DNA of 64,000 nt from NCBI RefSeq assembly GCF_029946505.1, contig NZ_JARZHG010000030.1:62001-126000 (forward strand), read 5' to 3'. Within the stretch, counting starts at the first letter, position 1. Each line of letters begins with the position of its first letter. Below, piece after piece: positions 8,063 to 17,223 of the stretch. The notes under the pieces are model-generated. The model had not been told where the DNA came from. It made no database searches and saw nothing but the letters and a program-made list of their open reading frames with translations. The DNA comes from Polyangium sp. y55x31. GTDB taxonomy: Bacteria > Myxococcota_A > Polyangia > Polyangiales > Polyangiaceae. Both the position numbers and the translations under genes were made by a program.

Positions 8063-9471
8063 TGATGAACGCCTCCAAGCGAAGCGCAGAGAGCGCACGC
8101 AAGACGCGCCGGCCGAACGGCCGACCGCTGCCGGGATGGCTCGCCTTCGTGGCGTGCCTGTCGGCCCTCGTCCTCGGCCTCGTCGGGCCCGATGCGTCCG
8201 CGCAGGCGGCCGACGATGCTCCTGCCGCGGAGTCCGCCGCGCCGCCGGCGCCGCCTCCCGGTGGCTACAAGAGCGGGCTCTCGCCGATGCCGAACGACGC
8301 GGAGACGCCGCTCGCGTTCATGCCTCCGGGCAGCGCGGCGAGCCCCGTGCCGAGCGAAGAGATCTACCCGCCCCAGACGATCACGATCCGCTTCAACCAC
8401 AAGAAGCACACGAAGGATCTCAAGCAGACCTGCAAGTCGTGCCACGCGGCCGCGTACACGAGCGACAAGGTCGCCGATCGACTCATGCCGAAGGCCGAGC
8501 AGTGCGACGCCTGTCACGACGTCGATCACTCGGACCTGCACGCGGTGAAGGCAGGCACGGACGCGAACGGGCAGTGCGTCTTCTGCCACATCGGCGACAA
8601 GGCCGGCGAGAAGGGCGCGGTCGCGCCGATGGTGCTGCCGAACGCGAACCTCGTGTTCACGCACAAGAAGCACCTCGACCGGAACATCCAGTGCGGGCAG
8701 TGCCACGGGCAGGTGGGCGAGCTCGAGCTCGCGACGCGTGATCAGCTCCCGCGCATGTCCGGCTGCTTCGCCTGCCACAACATGAGCGGCGCGGCGCAGG
8801 GTCAGGCGAAGGGCGCGTGCACGACGTGCCACACGGCCCGGAACGACGGCCGCATGATCACGAGCTTCACGACGGGCAACCTCGTCCCGCCGCAGTGGAT
8901 GCACAACGCCGCGCACACGCCCGACTTCATCGAGCGGCACAAGACGGTCGCCGCGAACGACAGCGCCTTTTGCGGGAGCTGCCACACGACGAACGAGTGC
9001 ACCGACTGCCACGACGGCCGCGTCCGCCCCCGCAAGGTGCACCCGAACGACTGGCTCTCGATCCACGCTCAGTCCGCGCGGCAGGACAACCCGCGCTGCT
9101 CGAGCTGCCATCAGGCCCAGACGTTCTGCGCCGACTGCCACCGTCGCGTCGGCGTCGCGCGCGACACCGCGAGCGGAAACCGCCTCACGGGCCGCCGCTT
9201 CCATCCGCCCGCCGCAGAGTTCACGACGGCGCCGCGCGGGCCGAACCATCACGCGTGGGAGGCGATGCGGAACTTGAACGCCTGCGTGTCCTGCCACACG
9301 GAGCGTGACTGTGCGACGTGCCACGCGACGAAGGGGCTCTCCGGTGGGCATGGCGTGAACCCGCACCCGCTCGGCTTCCGGGACAAATGCAGCGCGGCCT
9401 TCGCGAGAAACCCGCGCCCGTGCCTCGTTTGCCACCAGTCGAACGACCCGTTCGTGAGGGCGTGCCAATGA
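8059..9471 (+). CDS. Thirteen-heme c-type cytochrome
   Basis: 470 residues. Three consecutive ATG codons (8059, 8062, 8065) start the gene and the first overlaps the upstream TGA. The N-terminus carries a transmembrane/signal segment (core WLAFVACLSALVLGLVG), then an Ala/Pro linker. I count thirteen CXXCH heme-attachment motifs: CKSCH, CDACH, CVFCH, CGQCH, CFACH, CTTCH, CGSCH, CTDCH, CSSCH, CADCH, CVSCH, CATCH and CLVCH. Distal His residues recur in FNHKKH and FTHKKH contexts typical of cytochrome c3/c7-like modules. One more region (about residues 440-445) has Cys without a His and is not a heme site. It should be an exported periplasmic or outer-membrane electron carrier working with the barrel encoded just upstream. 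The electron donor and acceptor cannot be read from the sequence. Confidence 0.93.
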   Translation: MMMNASKRSAESARKTRRPNGRPLPGWLAFVACLSALVLGLVGPDASAQAADDAPAAESAAPPAPPPGGYKSGLSPMPNDAETPLAFMPPGSAASPVPSEEIYPPQTITIRFNHKKHTKDLKQTCKSCHAAAYTSDKVADRLMPKAEQCDACHDVDHSDLHAVKAGTDANGQCVFCHIGDKAGEKGAVAPMVLPNANLVFTHKKHLDRNIQCGQCHGQVGELELATRDQLPRMSGCFACHNMSGAAQGQAKGACTTCHTARNDGRMITSFTTGNLVPPQWMHNAAHTPDFIERHKTVAANDSAFCGSCHTTNECTDCHDGRVRPRKVHPNDWLSIHAQSARQDNPRCSSCHQAQTFCADCHRRVGVARDTASGNRLTGRRFHPPAAEFTTAPRGPNHHAWEAMRNLNACVSCHTERDCATCHATKGLSGGHGVNPHPLGFRDKCSAAFARNPRPCLVCHQSNDPFVRACQ

Positions 9472-9554
9472 AACGCCGACATCCGTCGTGGTCTACGCCC
9501 GAGGCCTCCGCTCCGCCGGACGGAGCACGGCTCCCGAAACCTCCGACATATTCC

Positions 9555-9584
9555 TTGCACACCCCTTCTGGCGACGGGTATAGC
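9555..9584 (+). promoter_or_regulatory. Weak candidate promoter after the cytochrome gene
   Basis: TTGCAC (9555-9560), an 18-bp spacer and TATAGC (9579-9584) lie in the 174-bp gap upstream of the 84-residue gene. The -35 is poor and the -10 moderate. It could give the small gene and the lipoprotein a start independent of the cytochrome. Confidence 0.35.
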
Positions 9585-9645
9585 GAAGAGCGACGGTGCG
9601 CTTCCTCCCCCGCGGTGGTCGCGCGCGTCGTCAAGGAGAACGGGT

Positions 9646-9900
9646 GTGAAGGAGCTGATCAAGTACCTGCTCGACAATCTTTACCTCGACTTCCAGGGCG
9701 AAATCACGCTGGACACCGTGCGGGGCTTCCTCCGAGAAGACGACGGCCGGGAAGCGCGCCAGTTGCTCGCGAAGCTCATCGAGGAGAGGGGGGTCGAGGA
9801 CCTGCTCATCACCCTGGCCGACTGTTTGAAGGAACACCTCCAGACCGGGATCAACGAGAAGGTGGTCCGCGAGCAGCTCTCCACCTACGCCGAGAGCTGA
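9646..9900 (+). CDS. Small conserved-looking cytoplasmic protein, function unknown
   Basis: 84 residues, GTG start at 9646 preceded by AAGGAGAA at 9632-9639, which supports this start strongly. The sequence is highly helical and charged (KELIKYLLDNLYLDF, then REARQLLAKLIEERGVEDLL), with no signal peptide, membrane segment or recognisable motif. Codon use matches the neighbours and all other frames here are poor, so it is a real gene. It overlaps the start of the following heme lipoprotein gene, which suggests coupled translation. I do not recognise the family. Confidence 0.75.
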   Translation: MKELIKYLLDNLYLDFQGEITLDTVRGFLREDDGREARQLLAKLIEERGVEDLLITLADCLKEHLQTGINEKVVREQLSTYAES

Positions 9901-11024
9901 CAGGTCCCCGAGGCCTTTCCTTCGCCCCGCGCGCCCTCCGCGCCGCCCTGCTCGCCCTCGCCCTGCCTCTCGTCGGTTGCGACGTGGGCAGCCCCGAACG
10001 CGAGGCCATCGATGCCCCCCCCGTCCACCTGGTCGAAGTCGAGCTGTCCGGGCTCGACGCCGGCGGTCAGCCGACGACGCTGACGCTGACGCCGAGCGCG
10101 CCCGCGCCCACCGACGACAGCCGCGCGCTCTCGACGACGAGCGTGCGCGTCACGTTCGATCGGTTCCTCCTGCCCGGCGAGGCGATCCGGCAAGCGATCT
10201 GCCTGCAGCCGAGCGCGGATCCGGTGCCGACGGCGTCGCAGTGCCAGCAGGGCGTCTTCCTCGAGCCGAGTTACGACCCGGTGCATCGGCGCGTCACGTA
10301 CCGCCTGCCCGCGATGACGGCGCTCGTGCCCGACACGAAGTACTGGCTCACGGTGCTCGCGGCGACCGAAGCCTCGCCGTTCGGCGTGCGCGCGTTCGAC
10401 GGCGCGCCGCTCGAGGCGAACGTCGTCCTGCAGTTCACGACGGCCGTGATGGATCCGCCCGGCGGGCCGGTGGATCCGGCGCTCGACGAGGCGGCGCGGC
10501 GCGCTGCATCCGAGGAGCTCTTCTGCACGGCGAGCGCATGCGTGGCGTCGTGCGCCGTGGATGATCAGCTCTGCATCGACAAATGTCCGGTGTCGAAGAG
10601 CCTGGTCGTCGGCTGCGGCGGCTGTCATGGGCCGCTCGAGATCGGCGCGGCCGCGATGGGGCTCGATCTGTCGGGCGTGGAGCGGATCCCGGCGGTGATC
10701 GGGCGTGTCGCGAACCAGACGCAGACGGGCGAGCAGGCCGACGAGGTGGACCTCCGGCCGCGCCGCTTCGGACGGGCGATGCCGCACGTCGACCCGGGCA
10801 ACGCGGGCAACAGCTACCTGCTCTACAAGATGCTCGCGAGCCCGATCTACGCGCGCATGGATGCCGCGAAGGGGCTCGCGCCGGGCGAGATCGACCGGCT
10901 GCGCGCGTCGGTCGTGGTGGGGTTGCCGATGCCCCCGTACGACCTCTACGCAGCGCCGCAGTCGAGCCTGGAAGCGCTCAGCGCGTGGATCACCACGGGC
11001 GCCGAGACGCCGGCCTGCCCCTGA
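9897..11024 (+). CDS. Lipoprotein with a single c-type heme motif; apparent CTG start
   Basis: 375 residues from position 9897. A lipoprotein signal (core LRAALLALALPLVGC, lipidated Cys at residue 28) is followed by an Ig-like beta domain (about 40-175; SVRVTFDRFLLPGEAI, later KYWLTVLAAT). A Cys-rich segment and one heme-binding CGGCH (residues 240-244) come next, in a domain resembling cytochrome c-like planctomycete/myxobacterial Cu-oxidase partners. The PPYDLY...LEALSAWITTGA ending is typical of such c-type domains. There is no ATG, GTG or TTG in frame between 9468 and the signal peptide. The CTG at 9897, overlapping the previous stop (CTGA), is the best-placed candidate. The gene is certain; the start is not. 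Confidence 0.72.
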   Translation: MTGPRGLSFAPRALRAALLALALPLVGCDVGSPEREAIDAPPVHLVEVELSGLDAGGQPTTLTLTPSAPAPTDDSRALSTTSVRVTFDRFLLPGEAIRQAICLQPSADPVPTASQCQQGVFLEPSYDPVHRRVTYRLPAMTALVPDTKYWLTVLAATEASPFGVRAFDGAPLEANVVLQFTTAVMDPPGGPVDPALDEAARRAASEELFCTASACVASCAVDDQLCIDKCPVSKSLVVGCGGCHGPLEIGAAAMGLDLSGVERIPAVIGRVANQTQTGEQADEVDLRPRRFGRAMPHVDPGNAGNSYLLYKMLASPIYARMDAAKGLAPGEIDRLRASVVVGLPMPPYDLYAAPQSSLEALSAWITTGAETPACP

Positions 11025-11056
11025 AGCGAGAGCCTTCGGCGTGATAGGGTCACGCC

Positions 11057-11710
11057 ATGTCTTACGAGCTTGTGCGTGACGCGCTCGCGTGCGCGTGTGT
11101 CCTGGTGTCGCTCGGGATCGCGGGGTGCGGCGAGGAAGCGCCGCCGGGGCCGACGGGGCCGGCGCAGACCGAGGTGCTGACGCCGGACGCGCCTCCGCTG
11201 CCCGGGCAGACGGAGTGCCGTGTCGTGAAGACGACGAACATCCCGATCGCGTCGGCGAGTCACCTGGCGCTTTGCACGGACGTCTCGTACGAGACGAACC
11301 CGCCGAGCGGAGGAGACCACTGGGGTCAGTGGGCGGCGTTCAAGAAGTACACGACGCCCGTGCCGCGCGAGATGTACGTGCACAACATGGAGCACGGCGC
11401 CGTGGTGCTGTCGTATCGCTGCGACGATGCATGTCCGGAGGTCGTGGCGGCCCTGGAGAAGGTGTTCGACGAGGCCGCGGCGGATCCGCTGTGCTTGTCG
11501 AGCGGCGCGGGCCCCAAGGCGCGGCTCGTGCTCACGCCGGACAAGGACCTCGACACGCCGATCGCAGCGTCCGCGTGGGGCGCGACGTACACGGCGACGT
11601 GCATCGACACGGCGTCGCTCGCGGCGTTCGTGGCAGAGGCGTATGGCAAGGGGCCCGAGGCGATCTGTTACGAGGGTGTCGACGTCCCGCCGACTTGCGG
11701 CGGAAGCTGA
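11057..11710 (+). CDS. DUF3105-family lipoprotein
   Basis: 217 residues, ATG start. A lipoprotein signal ends in GIAGC (Cys24), then a Pro/Gly linker. The body shows the hallmarks of DUF3105: PPSGGDHWGQW (about 82-92) and YVHNMEHGAVV (about 107-117), giving a conserved set of His residues that could bind a metal. Several Cys residues may form disulfides in the periplasm. It lies 32 bp after the single-heme lipoprotein and before the big kinase-activator gene, so it probably belongs to the same envelope module. The biochemical role of DUF3105 is not established to my knowledge. Confidence 0.82.
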   Translation: MSYELVRDALACACVLVSLGIAGCGEEAPPGPTGPAQTEVLTPDAPPLPGQTECRVVKTTNIPIASASHLALCTDVSYETNPPSGGDHWGQWAAFKKYTTPVPREMYVHNMEHGAVVLSYRCDDACPEVVAALEKVFDEAAADPLCLSSGAGPKARLVLTPDKDLDTPIAASAWGATYTATCIDTASLAAFVAEAYGKGPEAICYEGVDVPPTCGGS

Positions 11711-11821
11711 GCTTTCGCGCGCGGCCGGGCCCTCCCCTCCCCTGCGCCGGCAGCGCTTCGAACGCGGGTTCGTGCCACCGGCGTTGACACCTCGGGGCAG
11801 AGGTCGAACACTCGATTTCCG

Positions 11822-14800
11822 ATGAACGAGCACGGATCGTCATCGGAGTTGACGGATCGAAGCTTCGAGCTGCTCGCCCCCGCCGGGAGCGGCGGCGCAG
11901 GCGAGGTGTGGAGGGCGCGCGCGCGGCGTGACGGGACGCTCGTGGCGCTGAAGGTCGCGCGTGATGCCGCGGCGCGTGAGGCGATCGCGCGGGAAGCGAG
12001 GCACGCGATCCTCGCGCTCTCGCCACGTTTGCCCGAGCTCGTCGACGTCGGGTGGTTCGTGCGGGATGGAGACGTCGCGCGCGCGATCGAGGCGGGCGAC
12101 GATCGCGCGGGCGAGCGGTTCGCGTTCGTAGCGCTGCGCTGGGTCGAGGGCGCGACGCTCCGGGAGCGGGCACGCGAGGCCGGCGTGGATCGAACGACGC
12201 TCGCGCTCGCGGTGGCGCGTGACGCGGGCGAGGCGCTCTCGGATCTGCACGAGGTCGGGCTCGCGCATGGAGACATCAAGCCGGAGAACGTGCTGCTCGG
12301 CTGGGGCGGGCGCGCGCACGTGATCGATCTCGGGCTCGCGTGTCCGGTGTACACGGCGCGGATCGAGGGGGGAACGCCGCGGTATCTGGCGCGCGGAGAC
12401 GCAGCTCTCGGAGATGCACGCGCGCGGGATCTCGTGGCGTTCGGCGCGCTGCTCGCGGAGCTCGTGGACGATGCGGTGGCAGCCTCCGAGCAGCCGATCG
12501 AAGCGGCGCGCGCGGCGCGCTTGCCCGAGCCGATCGCGCTGCTCTGCGAGGCGCTGCTCTCGCCGAGCCCGGGCGCGCGTCCGCCGGCTTCGTGGGTCGC
12601 GGAGACGGCACGCGCGGCGCTCGCAGCGCGGGATGCGGGATCGGGTCGCGAGCGGGAAGAGCGCGGCGAGCGTGATGCGCGGCGCGTGCGTGCGGCGTAT
12701 CTGTCGGCGCGACGCGACGAGCTCGTGACGCGCGCGTCCGCAGGCGCGGGCACGGCGGCGTGGCTCGGGGACGCGCTGGCGTGGGCACGTCGCGCGCGAT
12801 CTCTCGTCGACGCGGAGAGCTCGCTCGCGCAGGACGCAGGTGCGAGTGAGATCGGTCCGCTCGGTCCGGAAGGGATCGCGCGGTGGATGACGTCGCTCGT
12901 CGGGAGCCCGGCGGCGGCGTGGCCGACGGGGCCGCTCGCGAAGATGGGAGAAGCGTCGCTCGCCGCGGCGCTCGTGGATCTCGCGCGGAAACTTCCGCCC
13001 GCGGCGTGGACGTTCGCCGACGTGGAGGGCGCGGCGCTCGGAAGAACACCCACGGCGACGACGCCCGAGCGTCCGACGTCGGCGCCGTTCGACATCGAGG
13101 AGGTGGCGCGGCTGTCGATCGCGATCGCCGCCGTGCCGCCGGATCCGATGGCGATCGAGCGCGTGGAGCGTGGAGAGAGCGCGCCCGCGTCGCTGCTCGT
13201 GGCAGCCGCGGATGCGCTGCGTCTGTCGGGCGAGCTCGGGCGCGCGAGGAGCCTCGTTTTGCGAGCGCGGGAGCGTCGCGCGAAGGGGGCGGATGCGCTC
13301 GCAGCGGAGATCCTGCGGCGCGCAGGCGAGCTCGGCGCGGCGCGGGAGATCGCCGCGGAGGCGGATCGACGCGGCGAGGATCCCGATGGGAAAGCGCGCG
13401 CGATCCTGGCGCGGATCGCGTTCGACGAGCGGCGTTACGAGGAGGCCGAGGCGCTCGTGCAAGGCGCGACGAGCGTGCCCGCGTACGAGGTCGCAGCGCT
13501 CGTCGCGTCGACGAGGGGGGATACGGAGCGCGCGCTTGCTTCGATCACGCGCGGCGAGGCGATCGCACGTCGCGCCGAGGAGCACGCGCGGATCGCGGCG
13601 CTGCGGGGATACGTGGAGCATGGCGGAGATCCGGCGCGCACGCGGAGCGCGTTCGCCGCGGCGGTCGAGCATGCGACGCGGGCAGGAGCCGTGGTCGAGG
13701 AGGCGACGTACAGGACGGGCGAGGCAGCCGCGGCGGTGGATCTCGGCGATCTCGGCGGGGCGATCACCACGGCACGGCGCGCGGCGCTGCTCTGGGAGCA
13801 TCTCGGCCGGCCGGCGCTCGCGGCCCGCGCGCTCCTCGCACGCGCGGCGGCACACGCGACGGCGGGCGTCGCGCACGAGGCAGAACGTGTCGCGCGGGAG
13901 GCGATCGCGCGGGCACGGGAAGGTCGTGACACGCGGGCGGAGGCGTACGCGCTCTGGGCAATCGCGGACGTATCGCCACGCGGCGCCGCCGAGGGACGCC
14001 GCGCCGCCGAGCAAGCACGAGCACTCCTCGCGGATGCGAGCGGAGACGACAAGTTACGCGCCTCCGCGCGGCTGCTCCGTCACGCGGAAGAGGCGCTCGA
14101 TCTGGAGACGTGTCTCGAGCTCGATCGCCTCGCGGAGACGCCGAGCCTCACCGCCGGCGCGCGTCTCGACTGGTGGCGCGCGCGTGCCGAGGTGCTGCTC
14201 GCGGCCTCGGGCGAGCTCGAAACGCGCACCGCAGAGCACGTGCTCGGCGCGATCGTCGCGCTCTCGGATGCACGCGCGCCCGTCTGGGCGCGGGGTCCCT
14301 CCATCGCAGCCGGATATGCGCTCGCCGCGCGGGTCGGTCGGGGCGACGTCGCCGTCCGGCTCCTCTCGTCTCTCGGTGATGCCGCGCGTGATCTGCTCTC
14401 GCGTGCTTCCCCCGAGCTCGCGCCTTCGATCCGCGCGCTCCCGTGGGTCGCGCAGGCCGCGGCCGCGCCGCAGGAAGGCATGCGCGCGGAGCAGGCGCGG
14501 GAGCTCGAGCAGCTCATCGTCTCGCTGAGTGATCGCGAGCGGCTCCGCTCGCTGCTCGACCGCGTGGTCGACGCGCTCGTGCTGTGGACGGGCGTCGAGC
14601 GAGGCTTGCTCCTCCTCCGCGCGCCGGACGGTCGGCTCGTCGCGCGCGCGGCGCGTAACCTCGCGCGGGCCGATCTGCGCGACGAACAGCTCTCGCTTTC
14701 GCAGACACTCGCGCGGCGCGCGCTCGCGGCGCTGGAGCCCGTCGTCGCCGTGGACGCGGCGGGTGAGATGCCCGCGGTGCACGTCAGCGTGCACGCGCTC

Positions 14801-16033
14801 AAGCTGCGGAGCGTGCTCGTCGTTCCGCTCGTCGCGCGCGGCGAGGCGCTCGGGGTCGTCTACCTCGATGATCGCGTGCGCCGCGGCGCGTTCGGGCCCC
14901 GCGAGCTCGCGTGGACCCGCACGGTGGCGACGATCGCGGCGCTGGCGATCGCCGACGCGCGGGATCAAGCGCTCCTGCGGCGAGCCGCGCGCAAGGCGAA
15001 GCGCGCGAGCGCGGCGCTCGAGGAGACGCTGGCGAGGCGGGAGGCCGCGCTCGACGTGGCCGAACGCGAGCTCAACCGGACCCGCGGTACGCGCGAGACC
15101 CGCTTCGAGTACAACTCCATCATCGGCGAGAGCGAGCCCGTCCGCGCGATGTTGCGGCTCGTCGATCGTGTCACGACCGCCGACGTCCCCGTCCTCATCC
15201 ACGGCGAATCGGGCAGCGGCAAGGAGCTCGTCGCGCGCGCGATCCACGACAACGGTCCTCGCGCGGGACACCCGTTCGTGGGCGAGAACTGCGGCGCGAT
15301 CCCGGAAGGCCTCCTCGAGTCGACGCTCTTCGGCCACGTGCGCGGCGCGTTCACGGGCGCGGACAGGCCCCGCTCCGGCCTCTTCGAAGCGTCCGATCGC
15401 GGCACGCTCTTCCTCGACGAGATCGGCGAGATGAGCCTCGGCATGCAGGCCAAGCTCCTGCGTGTCCTCCAGGACGGCATGGTCCGACCGCTCGGCACCG
15501 AGCGCGCGCGCAAGGTCGACGTGCGTATCGTCGCCGCGACCCACCGCGACCTCGACGCCATGGTCCGTGCGCGCACGTTCCGCGAGGACCTCTACTACCG
15601 CCTCAACATCATCACGATCCGGATCCCGCCGCTCCGCGAGCGCGCGAGCGACGTCCCGCTGCTCGTGAAGCACCTGCTCGCGAAATACGGTCGCTCCGAG
15701 GTGCGCGTCACGCGCGCCGCCATGGATCGGCTCATGGCGTTCCCCTGGCCCGGCAACATCCGCCAGCTCGAAAACGAGGTCCGCCGCGCGCTCCTCCTCT
15801 GCGACGGCGTCATCGAGCGCGAGCACCTCTCGCCCGAGATCGCGAACGTCACCCCGCCTGTCCCCGTGGATCTCGGCTTGCGCGTGCGCCCGCGCGTCGA
15901 CGCCCTCGAAGCGCAGCTCGTGCGCGAAGCGCTCGAACGCACGAAGGGCAACCAGACCCAGGCCGCGAAGCTCCTCGGCCTCTCGCGCTTCGGCCTGCAG
16001 AAGATGATGAAGCGGCTCTCGGTCTCGTCCTGA
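11822..16033 (+). CDS. Ser/Thr kinase - TPR-like - GAF - sigma54-activator (AAA+, Fis) fusion regulator
   Basis: 1403 residues. Residues 14-270 are a Hanks-type protein kinase: Gly-rich loop at 22-27, Lys44 in [13 protein letters not shown] (149-156, with Asp151) and DLG (169-171). A long helical Ala/Arg/Glu-rich region (about 400-890) has TPR-like repeats. A GAF domain follows (about 897-1047), then a coiled-coil linker and a complete sigma54-interaction AAA+ domain: Walker A GESGSGKE (1128-1135), the sigma54-contacting GAFTGA loop (1175-1180), Walker B GTLFLDE (1194-1200), and an arginine-finger region near [11 protein letters not shown] Fis-type helix-turn-helix ([17 protein letters not shown]) ends the chain. 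It should sense a signal through the kinase/GAF part and activate sigma54 promoters. Its start is a plain ATG after a poorly matched TTGACA. It converges with the sco gene with one base between stops. Confidence 0.92.
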   Translation: MNEHGSSSELTDRSFELLAPAGSGGAGEVWRARARRDGTLVALKVARDAAAREAIAREARHAILALSPRLPELVDVGWFVRDGDVARAIEAGDDRAGERFAFVALRWVEGATLRERAREAGVDRTTLALAVARDAGEALSDLHEVGLAHGDIKPENVLLGWGGRAHVIDLGLACPVYTARIEGGTPRYLARGDAALGDARARDLVAFGALLAELVDDAVAASEQPIEAARAARLPEPIALLCEALLSPSPGARPPASWVAETARAALAARDAGSGREREERGERDARRVRAAYLSARRDELVTRASAGAGTAAWLGDALAWARRARSLVDAESSLAQDAGASEIGPLGPEGIARWMTSLVGSPAAAWPTGPLAKMGEASLAAALVDLARKLPPAAWTFADVEGAALGRTPTATTPERPTSAPFDIEEVARLSIAIAAVPPDPMAIERVERGESAPASLLVAAADALRLSGELGRARSLVLRARERRAKGADALAAEILRRAGELGAAREIAAEADRRGEDPDGKARAILARIAFDERRYEEAEALVQGATSVPAYEVAALVASTRGDTERALASITRGEAIARRAEEHARIAALRGYVEHGGDPARTRSAFAAAVEHATRAGAVVEEATYRTGEAAAAVDLGDLGGAITTARRAALLWEHLGRPALAARALLARAAAHATAGVAHEAERVAREAIARAREGRDTRAEAYALWAIADVSPRGAAEGRRAAEQARALLADASGDDKLRASARLLRHAEEALDLETCLELDRLAETPSLTAGARLDWWRARAEVLLAASGELETRTAEHVLGAIVALSDARAPVWARGPSIAAGYALAARVGRGDVAVRLLSSLGDAARDLLSRASPELAPSIRALPWVAQAAAAPQEGMRAEQARELEQLIVSLSDRERLRSLLDRVVDALVLWTGVERGLLLLRAPDGRLVARAARNLARADLRDEQLSLSQTLARRALAALEPVVAVDAAGEMPAVHVSVHALKLRSVLVVPLVARGEALGVVYLDDRVRRGAFGPRELAWTRTVATIAALAIADARDQALLRRAARKAKRASAALEETLARREAALDVAERELNRTRGTRETRFEYNSIIGESEPVRAMLRLVDRVTTADVPVLIHGESGSGKELVARAIHDNGPRAGHPFVGENCGAIPEGLLESTLFGHVRGAFTGADRPRSGLFEASDRGTLFLDEIGEMSLGMQAKLLRVLQDGMVRPLGTERARKVDVRIVAATHRDLDAMVRARTFREDLYYRLNIITIRIPPLRERASDVPLLVKHLLAKYGRSEVRVTRAAMDRLMAFPWPGNIRQLENEVRRALLLCDGVIEREHLSPEIANVTPPVPVDLGLRVRPRVDALEAQLVREALERTKGNQTQAAKLLGLSRFGLQKMMKRLSVSS

Positions 16034-16034
16034 T

Positions 16035-16721
16035 TCAGTTCTTCAGGAGAAGCCGCGCGTCCCGCACGATGGCCTCGATCCCCGCGTCGTCCGCGTCGTA
16101 AAAGCCGCGGATCTTGCCTTCGGCGTCGACGAGCACGAAGCGCTCGCCGTGGAAGATCTCGAGGATGCCCTCGCTCGTCTCCTTCTTGCCCATCGCGATC
16201 TTGAAGCCGCGAAGAACAACGGTCTCCACCTCGCCGAGCGGGCCCGTGAGGAACGTCCAGCGCGCGTCGTCCGCGCCGTATTTGCGCCCGTACGCGGCGA
16301 GCACCTCGGGCGTGTCGTTCTCCGGATCGACCGAGAACGTCACGAGGTGGAGCTTGTCGCCAAGATCCTCCGTGCGCTTCTGCACCTCGACCATACGCTT
16401 CGTGAGGCGCGGACAGACGCTCGGGCAGCTCGTGAACACGAAGTCCGCGACGTAAGGCTTGCCGCGCAGATCGGCCGCGCCGAACGCCTTCCCGTGGTGA
16501 TCGGTGAGCGTGTACGCGGGCAGCTCGAGCACCGGCTTCGGCGCCGACGGCCGCGGCGTGATCACGATCCGCGTGATCAGCACGAGCACGAACACGATCC
16601 CGAAGACGAGCCACGGGAACCGCTTCGCACGCGCAGGCGGCGCCGCCGGTCGCGTGTCCTGCGGAGGTGCGGCCCCCGCGTCCGTTCCGCCCTCGTCTCT
16701 GGCCTCCACGCGCGACGTCAC
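16035..16721 (-). CDS. SCO1/SenC family copper chaperone for cytochrome oxidase assembly
   Basis: 228 residues, GTG start. An N-terminal Pro/Ala segment is followed by one transmembrane anchor (about 36-53), leaving a periplasmic thioredoxin-fold domain. The SCO copper site is complete: TSCPSVCP with Cys99 and Cys103, and the distal His191 in [22 protein letters not shown] at the domain start and [13 protein letters not shown] also fit the family. SCO proteins deliver copper to the CuA site of cytochrome c oxidase. It is the last gene of a three-gene set, ctaB - DUF420 - sco, all concerned with oxidase maturation. Confidence 0.93.
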   Translation of the reverse strand: MTSRVEARDEGGTDAGAAPPQDTRPAAPPARAKRFPWLVFGIVFVLVLITRIVITPRPSAPKPVLELPAYTLTDHHGKAFGAADLRGKPYVADFVFTSCPSVCPRLTKRMVEVQKRTEDLGDKLHLVTFSVDPENDTPEVLAAYGRKYGADDARWTFLTGPLGEVETVVLRGFKIAMGKKETSEGILEIFHGERFVLVDAEGKIRGFYDADDAGIEAIVRDARLLLKN

Positions 16722-16755
16722 AGCGTGCGTGGTGTAGGCGTCGCCGCGCGCACGG

Positions 16756-17214
16756 TCAAGGCGCGTGGGCCGTGGGCGCGAGCATCGGCGCGAGGTGGTA
16801 GAGCATGAGATACACGACGATCCCCGTGACCGAGACGTACGCCCAGATCGGGAACGTGATCTTCGCGAGCTTGCGGTGCGCCTCGAAGCGCCCCTGCCGG
16901 CCGAGCCGGAGCGTCACGATCGCGAGCGGCAGCGCCGCCATCGCGAGCAGCGTGTGGGTCGAAAGGATCACGAGGTAGATCGTGCGGACGATCCCGACCT
17001 CGGGGAACCGATGCGTCCCCGTGAGCGCGAAGCGCGCCACGTAACTCACGAGGAAGACGCCCGATGCGATGAACGCGCCCTGCATCCGCCGCCGGTGCGC
17101 CTCGATGTTCCGCTGCTTGATCGCGACGAAGCCGGCGAAGAGCAGCGTCGCGCTGGTCGCGTTGAGCAACGCGTTCAGCGGCGCGAGGAGACGACCGATG
17201 CTCTCAGCGCTCAT
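16756..17214 (-). CDS. DUF420 membrane protein, oxidase-assembly associated
   Basis: 152 residues with four predicted transmembrane helices (about 9-30, 46-64, 78-102 and 120-142). Between the first two it has the basic motif KQRNIEAHRRRMQGAF, and it keeps family His residues (IEAHRRRM, STHTLLAM, FEAHRKLAKITFPIW). These are signatures of DUF420, a family found in cytochrome oxidase clusters and related to CtaM. The start is 9 bp after the ctaB stop, so the genes are co-transcribed. A role in heme-copper oxidase assembly is the likely one. Confidence 0.85.
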   Translation of the reverse strand: MSAESIGRLLAPLNALLNATSATLLFAGFVAIKQRNIEAHRRRMQGAFIASGVFLVSYVARFALTGTHRFPEVGIVRTIYLVILSTHTLLAMAALPLAIVTLRLGRQGRFEAHRKLAKITFPIWAYVSVTGIVVYLMLYHLAPMLAPTAHAP

Positions 17215-17223
17215 CGGGAATGC

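Noticed and set aside
9468-11024. A long frame starting at the ATG that overlaps the cytochrome stop codon
   Set aside because: It passes in a wrong frame through the 84-residue gene, which has a good ribosome binding site, and its first 140 residues are Arg/Pro-rich in a way typical of shadow frames.
11784-11812. TTGACA just upstream of the kinase-activator gene
   Set aside because: The -10 at the proper distance (AACACT) matches only 3 of 6 positions, and the region is also short.
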